Positions 1-14,379 of a stretch of 64,000 nucleotides of DNA are shown in pieces. Source of the stretch: Lysinibacillus capsici (GTDB taxonomy: Bacteria > Bacillota > Bacilli > Bacillales_A > Planococcaceae); assembly GCF_003367505.1 (NCBI RefSeq), contig NZ_PXXX01000019.1:107389-171388 (forward strand), given 5' to 3'. Each line of letters starts with the position of its first letter. Position 1 is the first letter of the stretch. The position numbers were made by a program, and so were the translations under genes. The notes beneath the pieces are model-generated. The model was not told the DNA's origin. It made no database searches and worked only from the letters and a program-made list of their open reading frames with translations.

Positions 1-216
1 AATACAATCCCTTACGATACTGAATCTCCATTTGTCACTTCTGGAATTCGTATTGGTACTCCAGCGGTCACTTCTCGTGGCTTTAAAGAGGAAGATATGA
101 AAGAAGTAGGAGCAATTATAGCGGCTGTTCTTAAAAGCCCTGAAGATGAGGCAGTTAAAGCAGATGCAAAAGATCGTGTGAAGGCATTAACTGATAAGCA
201 TCCACTATATGTATAA
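1..216 (+). CDS. glyA: Serine hydroxymethyltransferase, C-terminal end (partial)
   Basis: The window opens inside this gene. Frame 1 reads 71 residues to a TAA at 214-216. The visible tail has the GlyA C-terminal signature ([20 protein letters not shown], then a helical end closing in KHPLYV). The enzyme interconverts serine and glycine with tetrahydrofolate as one-carbon carrier, using PLP, in the cytoplasm. The active-site lysine lies upstream of the window and cannot be checked. In Bacillaceae glyA precedes upp, as here, apart from one inserted gene. A strong terminator follows 14 bases after the stop. Confidence 0.95.
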   Translation, partial: NTIPYDTESPFVTSGIRIGTPAVTSRGFKEEDMKEVGAIIAAVLKSPEDEAVKADAKDRVKALTDKHPLYV

Positions 217-230
217 TCAATAGAATAATA

Positions 231-274
231 GCTGTATTTAAAGTACAAAATTTACTTTAAATACAGCTTTTTAT
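231..274 (+). terminator. Rho-independent terminator of glyA
   Basis: A perfect 15-bp stem (231-245 with 253-267) with a 7-base loop is followed by TTTTATTTT. It closes the glyA transcript. Confidence 0.9.
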
Positions 275-342
275 TTTGGAAATGGAGGATTAAACTGTAA
301 AAAACATCTTTTTTCTAATAAAGTAGAATAATCCTCTTATTT

Positions 343-372
343 TTGAATAAATTTACATAAAAACGGTATAAA
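343..372 (+). promoter_or_regulatory. Candidate SigA promoter of the EAL-domain gene
   Basis: TTGAAT (343-348) and TATAAA (367-372) are separated by 18 bases, giving a leader of about 120 bases. Downstream lie a dyad AGGACA-5-TGTCCT (394-410) and a perfect 18-base A/T palindrome (439-456). No transcription data exist, so this is a consensus match only. Confidence 0.45.
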
Positions 373-501
373 GGGATATATTATAGTAGGCAGAGGACAG
401 ATAGTGTCCTAGAAAAGAAGTTTTTTTTAATAAAAGTGAAAATTTAATTAAATTTTATGTACAATGGAAATGAGATGAAGTGATAGAAAAGGAGGGGTTG
501 G

Positions 502-2658
502 ATGGTCACTAAATCGTTAAACACAGATTATGATGTATTATTAAACAGCATTCGCAAATTAGGTAATAATTCGAAAGAAAGCTACGTTATTTTTGATGCG
601 ACGAAGCATCATTACATAGTAGAGTGTAATGATTCTTTTTGTATGCTTACTAATGCTGCACGTTCACAAATTCTAAATACTGATTATTTTTCATGGCTAT
701 CAATGGACGAAAAAATGACAACCATTGAAATGATTAAAGAAAAAATACATAACGGCATAATGGTGCAGGCGAAGCTATATCATAATGGCATCGATAAACC
801 TCCCTTTTGGGCAGAAATACAAGCATTACCTTTTTGCAATGAGGCAAATGTAACGCAATTTGTTTTAGTATTAGTGAAGGATGTTACATATTATCATACG
901 GAAGACTTCTTAATGCGTTTAGAAAATGATATGTACAGGGCAATTGAGAAGGAGTTTACTTTTGAGCAAAAGATGAAGCTTATTTGTCAAGGCCTCGATG
1001 AATTTTTCATGCCAAATATTGCAAGTATGGTGCTTATAAAAACAGAAGTAAACCAATTACAAGTTTTCATAGGAGATAATCAAACAGAGAGCGTACCAAA
1101 ATGTTGTACAAACAATGATTTCTTTAATAAGGTCATGCAATCAGAAACGTCTACTTTCATAGAAAATTTAGATGAAGTGAATATTCCTAAAGAACATAAG
1201 CAATATGCTTCGCTAGCTAAAAAGCCGCATGGATGGTTTATCCCTATACGTAATCAACAGCGGCAAGTAATAGGTGTTTTCTCGATATTTAGCCAAAAAA
1301 CACAAAGTGACCAAATGCTTAAAAATATGTTTCGAAAAATGGGTGCTCTTGTTGCATTGGCTTATTCATATGCAAGGACGCAGAAAAAAATTTGGGATTT
1401 AGCCTATACAGACATTACAACAGGTCTGCCTAATCGTCACAGCTTTGTTAATACGATTGAAAGGGAAGTCCAGCAGGGGCAAAGCGGCTTTATTAAAATA
1501 TTAAAACCTAGTGAATTTCATCAAGTAGTTGAATTATATGGCCGTGAAATTGGTGATGAACTTTTAAGACAACTTGCCAAACGTCTTGAGCAAGACAAGT
1601 CAGAAAGTAATGAGTATGTTGCTAGATTCACTAGCTCTAGTTTGATTATGACTACAATATCACTTCATGAAGATTTGAATGATTATGAGATGAGAATAAA
1701 AGAAACGATTCGCCAGCCTTTTATTATAGGAGGAAAGCAAATCTATATTACATTAAAAACAGGCATTGCTTCCTATAATGATGACATAAATATTAATGAT
1801 GCGATTCGTTTTGCAGATAATGCGTTATCCTTTGCAATCGATAGGCCAGGCACACATACTGAAATATTTACAACAGAGAAAAATGATGTGCTTGTACAGA
1901 AGATGACGGTTTTAAATCATTTGTCAGAAGCCATCAAAAATAAAGAAATAACAGTCCACTTACAGCCTAAAGTAGATTTACGCAATGGGGAAATTCAAAG
2001 TATTGAAGCACTTGCAAGATGGATTTCTCCAAAATTGGGTTTTGTTTCACCAGCAGTCTTTATTCCAGTAGCTGAGAGTGCTGGTAAGGTTCGAGAAATT
2101 GATGTACTTATTTTAGAGACGGTACTCTCATGGCTTTCAGAACGACAACACCTGGGAAGGAAATTAGTGAAAATAGCTGTCAATATTTCACCTGACCATT
2201 TTTACTACACGCACTTTGTTCAGGATACACTGAAACTTGTGCGGAAGTACAATATTGACCCTAGCTATATTATCTTAGAGGTGACAGAAAATATTGGTTT
2301 AGTAGATTTCCAATCAGCCTATAAGATCATTCAGGAGCTGAAGAGCTATGGCTTTAAAACATCCGTAGATGATTTTGGAACAGGCTTTTCTTCATTAAGC
2401 TATTTACAACAACTACCGTTTGCTGAACTAAAGATTGATCGTAGCTTCATCAATGCTATTGAAGATCCAGCAACACTTGCTATTGTTCGCTCTATCATTC
2501 AGTTAGCATTAAATTTAGGGATGATTTCAGTGGCAGAGGGTATAGAGACAGAGGAACAGGTTGAGATTCTACGTGCGCTAGGATGCACAGTAGGACAAGG
2601 ATACTTCTATTTCAAGCCAATGCCAATTGAACAATTAGATATAATCCTTGATCAATAA
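502..2658 (+). CDS. PAS/GAF sensor with degenerate GGDEF and intact EAL domain (c-di-GMP phosphodiesterase)
   Basis: A 718-residue cytoplasmic signalling protein with no membrane segment. Order: PAS-like region (about 20-130), GAF-like region (145-300), GGDEF-type fold (305-465), EAL domain (475-718). The diguanylate cyclase signature is replaced by SSSLI near residues 378-382, so cyclase activity is unlikely. The EAL side looks active: EAL at 502-504, NISPDHF, LEVTEN, DDFGTG with the Asp pair at 623-624, KIDRSF and AEGIE. The expected reaction is hydrolysis of c-di-GMP to pGpG, possibly controlled through the PAS, GAF or dead GGDEF domains. A strong ribosome binding site (AAAGGAGG) precedes the ATG. 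The gene appears monocistronic, lying between glyA and upp, which are usually adjacent. Domain calls are firm; the input signal is unknown. Confidence 0.9.
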   Translation: MVTKSLNTDYDVLLNSIRKLGNNSKESYVIFDATKHHYIVECNDSFCMLTNAARSQILNTDYFSWLSMDEKMTTIEMIKEKIHNGIMVQAKLYHNGIDKPPFWAEIQALPFCNEANVTQFVLVLVKDVTYYHTEDFLMRLENDMYRAIEKEFTFEQKMKLICQGLDEFFMPNIASMVLIKTEVNQLQVFIGDNQTESVPKCCTNNDFFNKVMQSETSTFIENLDEVNIPKEHKQYASLAKKPHGWFIPIRNQQRQVIGVFSIFSQKTQSDQMLKNMFRKMGALVALAYSYARTQKKIWDLAYTDITTGLPNRHSFVNTIEREVQQGQSGFIKILKPSEFHQVVELYGREIGDELLRQLAKRLEQDKSESNEYVARFTSSSLIMTTISLHEDLNDYEMRIKETIRQPFIIGGKQIYITLKTGIASYNDDININDAIRFADNALSFAIDRPGTHTEIFTTEKNDVLVQKMTVLNHLSEAIKNKEITVHLQPKVDLRNGEIQSIEALARWISPKLGFVSPAVFIPVAESAGKVREIDVLILETVLSWLSERQHLGRKLVKIAVNISPDHFYYTHFVQDTLKLVRKYNIDPSYIILEVTENIGLVDFQSAYKIIQELKSYGFKTSVDDFGTGFSSLSYLQQLPFAELKIDRSFINAIEDPATLAIVRSIIQLALNLGMISVAEGIETEEQVEILRALGCTVGQGYFYFKPMPIEQLDIILDQ

Positions 2659-2689
2659 CTTAGTTTTGACAAAAGAATAGATGATAAAT

Positions 2690-2727
2690 GGAGTTGTCCT
2701 AAATTTATTTTTGAGGCGACTCCTTTT
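2690..2727 (+). terminator. Terminator after the EAL-domain gene
   Basis: An imperfect stem GGAGTTGTCCT / AGGCGACTCC (2690-2700 with 2713-2722) is followed by six T. It overlaps the -35 region of the upp promoter. Confidence 0.75.
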
Positions 2728-2739
2728 TTCTGTTATACT
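2711..2739 (+). promoter_or_regulatory. Candidate SigA promoter of upp
   Basis: TTGAGG (2711-2716), a 17-base spacer and TATACT (2734-2739) sit 44 bases before the upp start. The -35 box lies in the 3' arm of the preceding terminator, a compact arrangement. Confidence 0.6.
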
Positions 2740-2782
2740 AGTTGAGATAAAAATGAATCCGAACGGTGAGGAGAGAATCCCT

Positions 2783-3412
2783 TTGAGCAAAGTCTATGTA
2801 TTTGATCATCCACTAATCCAACACAAATTAACTTATATTCGCGACAAGAATACAGGAACAAAAGAATTTCGTGAGCTAGTAGACGAAGTGGCAACACTAA
2901 TGGCATTTGAAATTACACGTGATATGCCAGTAGAGGAAATTGAAATTGAAACACCTGTAACAATTGCAAAAACAAAAGTACTTTCTGGTAAAAAACTTGC
3001 AATCGTACCGATTTTACGTGCAGGTATCGGTATGGTAGATGGCGTATTAAAGCTTATCCCTGCTGCAAAAGTTGGTCATATTGGTCTTTACCGTGATCCA
3101 GAAACATTAAAACCAGTTGAATATTACGCAAAACTTCCTGCAGATGTTGAAGAACGTGATTTCATCATTGTAGATCCAATGCTTGCAACTGGTGGTTCTG
3201 CAGTGGAGGCAATTCATTCACTGAAAAAACGTGGAGCTAAAAACATTAAATTCATGTGCTTAATCGCTGCACCAGAGGGTGTGAAAGCTATTCAAGAAGA
3301 ACATTCGGATGTAGATATTTACATTGCTGCACTTGATGAAAAATTAAATGACCATGGTTATATTGTACCTGGCTTAGGTGATGCCGGAGACCGTCTATTC
3401 GGTACAAAATAA
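2783..3412 (+). CDS. upp: Uracil phosphoribosyltransferase
   Basis: A 209-residue pyrimidine-salvage enzyme that joins uracil and PRPP to give UMP and pyrophosphate. The TTG at 2783 is chosen because it gives the conserved start [16 protein letters not shown] at the usual length of 209 and has AGGAG 9 bases upstream. An in-frame ATG at 2681 would add about 34 residues unlike the family and would run through the promoter and terminator. The PRPP-binding loop [10 protein letters not shown] and the uracil-binding C-terminal [12 protein letters not shown] are both present, and the ILRAGIGM segment is conserved. It is transcribed from its own promoter, and a weak hairpin follows the stop. Confidence 0.98.
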   Translation: MSKVYVFDHPLIQHKLTYIRDKNTGTKEFRELVDEVATLMAFEITRDMPVEEIEIETPVTIAKTKVLSGKKLAIVPILRAGIGMVDGVLKLIPAAKVGHIGLYRDPETLKPVEYYAKLPADVEERDFIIVDPMLATGGSAVEAIHSLKKRGAKNIKFMCLIAAPEGVKAIQEEHSDVDIYIAALDEKLNDHGYIVPGLGDAGDRLFGTK

Positions 3413-3456
3413 AAATCCATACATGAAATTTCCTCATTTAGGAAACTAATAATTTG

Positions 3457-3490
3457 TGAAAGCGTCCTTCAAATTGAAGGGCGTTTCATA
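3457..3490 (+). terminator. Probable terminator of upp
   Basis: An imperfect hairpin pairs GAAAGCGTCCTTC with GAAGGGCGTTTC (about 3459-3487). The trailing T-run is short, so termination may be partial. Confidence 0.5.
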
Positions 3491-3569
3491 GTATGTGTAG
3501 GTAAGTAATCCCTCATCAACAGGAGATTGATCTTACTATACAATAACAAAAAGGACGGTGCAGATCGTT

Positions 3570-4691
3570 TTGACAAAGAAATGGAAAGTAATGACGATTT
3601 TTGGTACAAGACCAGAAGCAATTAAAATGGCTCCTCTTGTTTTGGAGTTACAAAAGTATCCTAAGCAAATAGAATCTATTGTAACTGTAACAGCACAGCA
3701 TCGCCAAATGCTCGATCAAGTATTAGAGACGTTTAGTATTACACCAAACTATGACTTAAATATAATGAAGGATCGCCAAACATTAATTGATGTAACGACA
3801 AACGCATTACAGGGTTTAGATAAAGTAATGAAGGAAGCACAACCAGATATCGTTTTGGTACATGGTGATACAGCAACGACTTTCATTGCAAGCCTCGCTG
3901 CGTTCTATAACCAAATTGCTATAGGACATGTAGAAGCGGGACTTCGAACATGGAACAAATATTCACCATATCCAGAGGAAATGAATCGCCAACTAACAGG
4001 CGTGATGGCAGATTTACATTTTGCGCCAACTGAAGTATCTAAAAAGAATCTTTTAGATGAGAACAAAAATCCAGCGACGATTTTTGTTACAGGTAATACA
4101 GCAATAGACGCATTAGCAACAACAGTCAGTGAACACTACACGCATCCTGTATTAGATAAAATTGGCGAGGATCGCATGATTTTATTAACGGCACATCGTC
4201 GTGAAAATCTTGGTGAACCAATGCGCCATATGTTTAAAGCGATCACCAGAATACTCGCAGAACATGAGGATGTTCAAGTTGTTTATCCAGTTCATATGAA
4301 TCCGGCTGTAAGAGAAATTGCTAATGAAATTTTAGGGAATAATAAACGAGTGCATTTAATTGAGCCTCTTGAAGTATTTGATTTCCATAACTTTGCGGCT
4401 AATTCATATATGATCTTAACGGATTCAGGCGGTGTACAAGAAGAGGCACCTTCATTAGGGAAGCCAGTGCTTGTTCTTAGAGATACGACAGAACGTCCAG
4501 AGGGGATTGCAGCAGGAACATTAAAGCTAGCAGGAACAGAAGAGGAAACAATTTACGCCTTAGCAAAGGAATTACTAACAGATAATAATGCCTATGAAGC
4601 AATGGCTAAAGCATCAAATCCATATGGGGATGGACATGCATCTAAGCGTATTGTTGAAGCATTGCTAGGATTTTTACAAAAAACTAATTAA
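3570..4691 (+). CDS. mnaA: UDP-N-acetylglucosamine 2-epimerase (non-hydrolysing)
   Basis: A 373-residue enzyme (also called wecB) that interconverts UDP-GlcNAc and UDP-ManNAc. UDP-ManNAc feeds the first committed wall-polymer step, the TagA-type transferase; a TagA-like gene lies at 33564-34304. The TTG at 3570 gives the family start MTKKWKVMTIFGTRPEAIK and sits about 10 bases after the AAAGGACGG ribosome binding site. A GTG at 3558 lies only 3-4 bases from that site and is rejected. Hallmarks present: FGTRPEAIKMAP, HGDTATT, HVEAGLRT, TAHRRENLG, LTDSGGVQEEAP, and RDTTERPEG near the end. The gene is in its normal Bacillaceae place between upp and the atp operon. Confidence 0.96.
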   Translation: MTKKWKVMTIFGTRPEAIKMAPLVLELQKYPKQIESIVTVTAQHRQMLDQVLETFSITPNYDLNIMKDRQTLIDVTTNALQGLDKVMKEAQPDIVLVHGDTATTFIASLAAFYNQIAIGHVEAGLRTWNKYSPYPEEMNRQLTGVMADLHFAPTEVSKKNLLDENKNPATIFVTGNTAIDALATTVSEHYTHPVLDKIGEDRMILLTAHRRENLGEPMRHMFKAITRILAEHEDVQVVYPVHMNPAVREIANEILGNNKRVHLIEPLEVFDFHNFAANSYMILTDSGGVQEEAPSLGKPVLVLRDTTERPEGIAAGTLKLAGTEEETIYALAKELLTDNNAYEAMAKASNPYGDGHASKRIVEALLGFLQKTN

Positions 4692-4744
4692 AATACTATA
4701 TTTTATATTAAAAATAAGTCTAATGTACCTGTTGAAATGGGTAA

Positions 4745-4786
4745 GCTAATTTACGAGCATAATCTTGTCGTAAATTAGCTTTTTTT
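4745..4786 (+). terminator. Rho-independent terminator of mnaA
   Basis: A perfect 12-bp stem GCTAATTTACGA / TCGTAAATTAGC (4745-4756 with 4768-4779) is followed by seven T. Confidence 0.93.
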
Positions 4787-4891
4787 ATGCGTGAGAAGGT
4801 TGAGAAATTTTGAAACTATGAAATTTCATACACAAATTTGTCAACAATTTGACAAGAGTATAGAGGCTGTGAAGTTTTTCTCCTTTACCAA

Positions 4892-4920
4892 TTGACTTCA
4901 AATATCACCTATTGTATGCT
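4892..4920 (+). promoter_or_regulatory. SigA promoter of the atp operon
   Basis: TTGACT (4892-4897), a 17-base spacer and TATGCT (4915-4920) form a near-consensus promoter about 300 bases before atpI. It is the best match in the mnaA-atpI gap. Confidence 0.7.
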
Positions 4921-5228
4921 TACAAAGGGTAAGAATGATAAGGGTTTCTGTTCATAAATAGGACGTTGAAACACTTGTTATATCAACTTTCTACTAAATT
5001 GACAGTTCAAAATAAGACTGTCGATTTGCAACGTTTTGTGCGTTTCGGTTTTTACCGAGTCGGTAAGGGGTGTAAGTTATTTTTTTGGGCATTTACACCT
5101 GTAATTGAAATGACTCTCCCATTACTATTCCGCTGTGAGTAGTGCTTTTCACTGCTCTTTTCTGATTTCACATAGTGGTCAGCAAACGTTTTCATTACTC
5201 GAAAAAATGATTCAGGAGATTACAACCA
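4921..5228 (+). other. Long structured leader of the atp operon
   Basis: About 300 bases without a credible gene. Three successive hairpins can be drawn: GACAGT/ACTGTC (5001-5022), TTACCG-AGT-CGGTAA (5052-5066), and GGTGTAA/TTACACC (5069-5099) with T-run TTTTTTT in its loop. The region ends in AGGAG (5214-5218), the atpI ribosome binding site. A regulatory role is possible but unproven. I recognise no known riboswitch. Confidence 0.5.
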
Positions 5229-5600
5229 ATGCTAGATTTGCATCACATTTTTGCTGTGCAGAAGAGGGCGTTATTTTTTTTGCTTGCACTCTGCGCATTA
5301 GGCTGGGGATTTACCCCCTATCAAACTGTTTTTGCGGGCATCGCAGTCGGTGCATTCTTTGGTACGTATAATTTTTGGATTTTAGTTCGGCGTATGGAGA
5401 AGTTTGACAGATCCATTAGTGAAGGGAAGAAAATAGGCTCACTTGGTACAGCGCTTCGCTTTGGATCAGGTGTTGCGGCAGTCGCAATAGCCATTTCGTT
5501 GCCAAACTATTTTCACTTAATTAGCACGGTTATAGGGCTAATGATTCCGTACGTTTTTCTCTTTGTCGAGAGAATTGTGTCACATGTAAGGAACCGCTAA
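5229..5600 (+). CDS. atpI: ATP synthase subunit I
   Basis: A small (123-residue) hydrophobic protein with about four membrane segments, the first gene of the atp operon. AtpI helps c-ring assembly and has been linked to Mg2+ handling in alkaliphilic Bacillus; it is not part of the final enzyme. Identification rests on position before atpB, size, and the pattern of two membrane hairpins around a basic loop (RRMEKFDRSISEGKKIG). AGGAG lies 10 bases before the ATG. An overlapping reading in another frame starting at 5135 has no family features and is ignored. Confidence 0.88.
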   Translation: MLDLHHIFAVQKRALFFLLALCALGWGFTPYQTVFAGIAVGAFFGTYNFWILVRRMEKFDRSISEGKKIGSLGTALRFGSGVAAVAIAISLPNYFHLISTVIGLMIPYVFLFVERIVSHVRNR

Positions 5601-5627
5601 TGTGCTTTAAATTAGAAAGAGAGGTGA

Positions 5628-6635
<1,008 letters not shown>

Positions 6636-6662
6636 TTCAGTTGAACACTGAATTTTACTAGT

Positions 6663-6740
6663 GGCGAAGCAGGATTCTCCAGATGAAACTTCGCCCTTCA
6701 TTTTGGAACTGATAAAAGCTATGTGTAAATATAGCTTTTT
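6663..6740 (+). other. Paired stem-loops between atpE and atpF
   Basis: Hairpin 1 is GGCGAAG/CTTCGCC (6663-6669 with 6689-6695). Hairpin 2 is AAAAGCTAT/ATAGCTTTT (6714-6722 with 6731-6739), with two T remaining before AAAA. The second looks like a weak terminator inside the operon; either could stabilise the 3' end of an atpE-rich transcript. Confidence 0.55.
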
Positions 6741-6807
6741 AAAATAGGTAGTTTTTTAGTCATTAAATTATGTTGAAGTTAAAGCTCTTGAAGGGAGTGA
6801 AACAATC

Positions 6808-7329
6808 GTGTTTTTAGATAATCTTGTACTAGGTGCAGGCGGTGCTTCGTTAAATAGTGGAGATATCATCGCAACATTAGTTATTTTCATCGTATTAATG
6901 TTACTACTTAAGAAATTCGCTTGGGGTCCACTTATGGGCATTATGCAACAACGTGAAGAATTAGTAGCGAGTGAAATCGAAGCAGCTGAAAAAGCGCGCA
7001 AAGAATCGCACCAATTTTTAGAAGAACAAAAGAGCCTTCTTAAGGAAGCTCGTACAGAAGCACAATCGATTGTTGAAGGCGCTAAGAAGCAAGGCGAATT
7101 ACAAAAAGAAGAAATTCTTACTGTAGCTCGTAATGAAGCAAATCGCTTAAAAGAATCGGCTTTACGTGAAATTGAGTCTGAAAAAGAAAAAGCTATTGCA
7201 GCTGTACGTGATGAAGTCGTTTCATTATCTGTACTTGCAGCATCTAAAGTCCTTAGCAAAGAGATTTCTGAGGCAGACAACCGTGCTCTAATTGAAGAGA
7301 CGATTGCGAAGGCAGGGGAAGCTCGATGA
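6808..7329 (+). CDS. atpF: ATP synthase Fo subunit b
   Basis: A 173-residue peripheral stalk subunit. One N-terminal membrane helix (about 18-36) is followed by [15 protein letters not shown] and a long charged coiled coil (about 45-145) that dimerises and binds delta. It starts at GTG 6808 after AAGGGAGTGA. Its TGA overlaps the atpH start codon in ATGA, which indicates translational coupling. The reverse-strand open frame across it (6768-7280) is a shadow. Confidence 0.97.
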   Translation: MFLDNLVLGAGGASLNSGDIIATLVIFIVLMLLLKKFAWGPLMGIMQQREELVASEIEAAEKARKESHQFLEEQKSLLKEARTEAQSIVEGAKKQGELQKEEILTVARNEANRLKESALREIESEKEKAIAAVRDEVVSLSVLAASKVLSKEISEADNRALIEETIAKAGEAR

Positions 7330-7862
7330 GTAATTCAACTGTAGCAAAACGTTACGCTCAAGCGCTTTTTGAATTGGCGCAACAAAAAAATATTCTTACT
7401 GAAGTAGGAGCAGACTTAAGTGAACTAACAAAAGTAGTAAAAGAATCGCCTGATTTTTTAACGCTTTTAAATGCACCTAAGTTCTCCGTTGAACGAAAAA
7501 AACAAATGGTAGCTGATATCTTTAATGGTGCAACACCAGAAGTTTTACACACTGTTCAACTTCTAGTTGAGAAAAAACGTGTAAACGAGATGACACAAAT
7601 TGCTAAGGCATATGCTGAACTTGCTGCGCAAGCACAAGGCACTGCAGATGCAACAGTATTTTCAACACGCGCACTTTCTGCAGAAGAAAGCGCTAATATT
7701 TCAGCAGCGTTCTCGAAACTTGTTGGAAAACAATCATTAAATATTACAAACGAAGTTGATCCATCTTTACTTGGTGGTATTCGTGTTCAAATCGGTAACC
7801 ATATTTATGATAGCTCAGTAGCTAATAAACTAGAGCGTCTAAAACGTGAATTAATCGGTTAA
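7326..7862 (+). CDS. atpH: ATP synthase F1 subunit delta
   Basis: A 178-residue stalk subunit linking b to the alpha/beta head. The start [17 protein letters not shown] and the C-terminal [21 protein letters not shown] are characteristic of OSCP/delta proteins. It overlaps atpF by 4 bases (ATGA) and precedes atpA by 28 bases. Confidence 0.97.
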   Translation: MSNSTVAKRYAQALFELAQQKNILTEVGADLSELTKVVKESPDFLTLLNAPKFSVERKKQMVADIFNGATPEVLHTVQLLVEKKRVNEMTQIAKAYAELAAQAQGTADATVFSTRALSAEESANISAAFSKLVGKQSLNITNEVDPSLLGGIRVQIGNHIYDSSVANKLERLKRELIG

Positions 7863-7878
7863 TAATTTAGAAATGTGA

Positions 7879-9399
<1,521 letters not shown>

Positions 9400-9422
9400 G
9401 TCTTAGCTAGTCACTTGATTAA

Positions 9423-11771
<2,349 letters not shown>

Positions 11772-11777
11772 TACTAG

Positions 11778-12203
<426 letters not shown>

Positions 12204-12212
12204 TTCATTTTT

Positions 12213-12243
12213 AACGGGCAGATATCGCATCTGCCCGTTTTTT
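12213..12243 (+). terminator. Terminator of the atp operon
   Basis: A stem AACGGGCAGAT / ATCTGCCCGTT (12213-12223 with 12229-12239) with a 5-base loop runs into a T tract. Confidence 0.95.
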
Positions 12244-12284
12244 AAGGTGAATAAACATATTGAAGGAGAAATGGAGGATGCTAC

Positions 12285-12524
12285 ATGGAAATATATGAAG
12301 CGATCGGACAAGAAGCTTTATTGGGTATTTTATCTCACCTATTTTTTATTGCTATTACTTTTTACGCATTACAAGCTTTTATGATCGAAAAACTATTTAA
12401 AAAGAATCGAGTTTTTCAAATTCAGCTCATTTATATTTTACTTAGTATTGCGATAGGCTCAGCAGTATCTAATTTCTTTCTTCAAATATCTAGCTGGTCA
12501 GGCAAACTTCCTTATTTATTTTAA
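12285..12524 (+). CDS. ywzB: DUF1146 family membrane protein (YwzB-like)
   Basis: A 79-residue protein with two strong membrane segments (about 12-32 and 46-68) separated by a short basic loop (EKLFKKNRVF). This matches DUF1146/YwzB, which sits between the atp operon and murA in Bacillus. The function is unknown. GGAGAAATGGAGG precedes the ATG. In B. subtilis ywmB lies between ywzB and murAA; it is absent here, replaced by about 440 noncoding bases. Confidence 0.82.
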   Translation: MEIYEAIGQEALLGILSHLFFIAITFYALQAFMIEKLFKKNRVFQIQLIYILLSIAIGSAVSNFFLQISSWSGKLPYLF

Positions 12525-12966
12525 AGAATTCGTTGCTTTCTTTCATAAATTTATAGGTCTACATACTTCAAAGGACTTTATAATACCATTTGTGTGGCCC
12601 TTTGAACTATGTAAAAAGACGCTAATACATTAAATTCTTATGAATTTTACGCTATTAGCTACCAAGATACCCATTGATAAATGTACGATAATAGGGCCTG
12701 CCACTTCATTTTTTATAGAAAAAAGTGAAAAGTTGTTTTTTATTCATATATCTTTGGGTATGTATTAGAAGCGAACGGGTTATTGGTCATTCACAAAAAA
12801 AATTTAGCAGCGTACAATAAATAAATAGCAAAAAATCTAATAATGGCTTAAAATAGTGATTTGGACGCTTGAACGAGCGTTAGAAAAGTTGTACTATAGA
12901 GTTGTTTGTTTACTGATTATGACATTATACTTCTTTATTAAAATAAAAATTTGGTAGGTTAATAGA
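12525..12966 (+). other. Noncoding gap between ywzB and murA
   Basis: No credible gene. It holds a dyad TTCAAAGG/CCTTTGAA (12567-12606), a nested hairpin GCTAATA/TATTAGC enclosing AAATTC/GAATTT (12621-12659), and a candidate murA promoter at 12869-12897. Confidence 0.6.
12869..12897 (+). promoter_or_regulatory. Candidate SigA promoter of murA
   Basis: TTGAAC (12869-12874), a 17-base spacer and TACTAT (12892-12897). A short dyad ACGCT/AGCGT (12865-12880) overlaps the -35 box. Confidence 0.55.
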
Positions 12967-12987
12967 TTGAATTCGGAGGGACATAGG

Positions 12988-14298
12988 GTGGATAAAATAA
13001 TAGTGACTGGCGGCCAAAAACTACAGGGAAAAGTACGTGTAGAGGGCGCAAAAAATGCAGTGTTACCAATCCTTGCAGCAGCTTTACTTGCTTCAAAAGG
13101 AGAAAATGTAATTAAAGAAGTCCCTAATTTAGCAGACGTCTTTACAATAAATGAAGTACTTAAAAGTTTAAACGCAGCAGTTACATATATACCTGAAGAT
13201 AATGCCGTATATATAGATGCAACAAAAGAACTTTCAAGTGAAGCTCAATTTGAATTTGTTAGTAAAATGCGTGCATCTATTTTAGTAATGGGATCTCTAC
13301 TTGCTCGTAATGGCTATGCTCGTGTAGCACTTCCTGGAGGCTGTGCAATTGGATCACGTCCGATTGAATTACACTTAAAAGGCTTTGAAGCAATGGGTGC
13401 AAAAATTTCATTTGGCCATGGCTATGTTGAGGCGAAGACAGAGGGTCGCTTAAAAGGGGCGAATGTGTATTTGGATTTCCCAAGTGTTGGGGCAACTGAA
13501 AATATTATGACAGCTGCATCTTTAGCTGAAGGGACAACTGTAATTGAAAATGCAGCGAAAGAGCCTGAAATCGTGGATCTTGCAAACTTTATTAATAGTA
13601 TGGGTGGCCGTGTAATCGGAGCGGGGACAAATACGATTCGTATCGAAGGAGTCGATACATTATATGGAGTAGAGCATCATATTATTCCTGACCGTATTGA
13701 AGCTGGTACATTTATGGTGGCAGCAGCTATTACGAGAGGAGATGTGGTGATTGAAAACGCAGTTCCTGAGCATATGACTGCTTTAATAGCTAAAATGCGT
13801 GAGATGGGTGTAGAAATTACTGAGTTGGATGAAGGAATCCGTGTACGAGTTCCTAAAACACTAAAAGCAGTTGATATCAAAACAATGCCACATCCTGGTT
13901 TCCCAACAGATATGCAATCACAAATGATGGCGTTAATGCTTACTGCTGAAGGTACGAGTATTATTACAGAAACGGTATTCGAAAACCGTTTTATGCATGT
14001 TGAGGAATTCCGTCGTATGAATGCTGGTGCTAAAATAGAGGGACGTTCTGTGTTTATCGAGGGGCCTGTGGATCTTCAGGGAGCTGAGGTAATGGCAACG
14101 GATTTACGAGCTGCGGCTGCATTAATTTTAGCAGGTCTTGTATCAGAAGGAATGACACGTGTCACAAAACTTCATCATTTAGATCGTGGTTATGTTGATT
14201 TCCATGGAAAATTAGCATCTCTTGGTGCTAATATTGAACGTATTACAGAAGAAGTAGTGACAATTGAAGATGTAACAGTTGAATTGCCTACAAACTAA
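12988..14298 (+). CDS. murA: UDP-N-acetylglucosamine 1-carboxyvinyltransferase
   Basis: A 436-residue enzyme that transfers enolpyruvate from PEP to UDP-GlcNAc, the first committed step of peptidoglycan synthesis. GTG 12988 is chosen because GGAGGG lies 7 bases upstream and the product [27 protein letters not shown] matches MurAA in start and length. The catalytic and fosfomycin-target cysteine is C119 in [12 protein letters not shown]. Other landmarks are [36 protein letters not shown] and [13 protein letters not shown]. It precedes spoIID, as in B. subtilis. Confidence 0.98.
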   Translation: MDKIIVTGGQKLQGKVRVEGAKNAVLPILAAALLASKGENVIKEVPNLADVFTINEVLKSLNAAVTYIPEDNAVYIDATKELSSEAQFEFVSKMRASILVMGSLLARNGYARVALPGGCAIGSRPIELHLKGFEAMGAKISFGHGYVEAKTEGRLKGANVYLDFPSVGATENIMTAASLAEGTTVIENAAKEPEIVDLANFINSMGGRVIGAGTNTIRIEGVDTLYGVEHHIIPDRIEAGTFMVAAAITRGDVVIENAVPEHMTALIAKMREMGVEITELDEGIRVRVPKTLKAVDIKTMPHPGFPTDMQSQMMALMLTAEGTSIITETVFENRFMHVEEFRRMNAGAKIEGRSVFIEGPVDLQGAEVMATDLRAAAALILAGLVSEGMTRVTKLHHLDRGYVDFHGKLASLGANIERITEEVVTIEDVTVELPTN

Positions 14299-14306
14299 AT
14301 AGATTT

Positions 14307-14344
14307 TAAAACCCTTTGCTTTTTATGCAGAGGGTTTTTATTTT
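14307..14344 (+). terminator. Terminator of murA
   Basis: A stem AAAACCCTTTGC / GCAGAGGGTTTT (about 14308-14338), one mismatch, is followed by TTATTTT. Confidence 0.88.
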
Positions 14345-14379
14345 CTCATAACTACAAGAAATCTAGCATATTATTCCTT

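Noticed and set aside
275-501. c-di-GMP riboswitch before the EAL-domain gene
   Set aside because: The conserved core of class I or II aptamers is not present; only small AT-rich dyads are seen.
5135-5371. Open frame overlapping the start of atpI
   Set aside because: Out of frame with atpI, no ribosome binding site and no family match; atpI has both.
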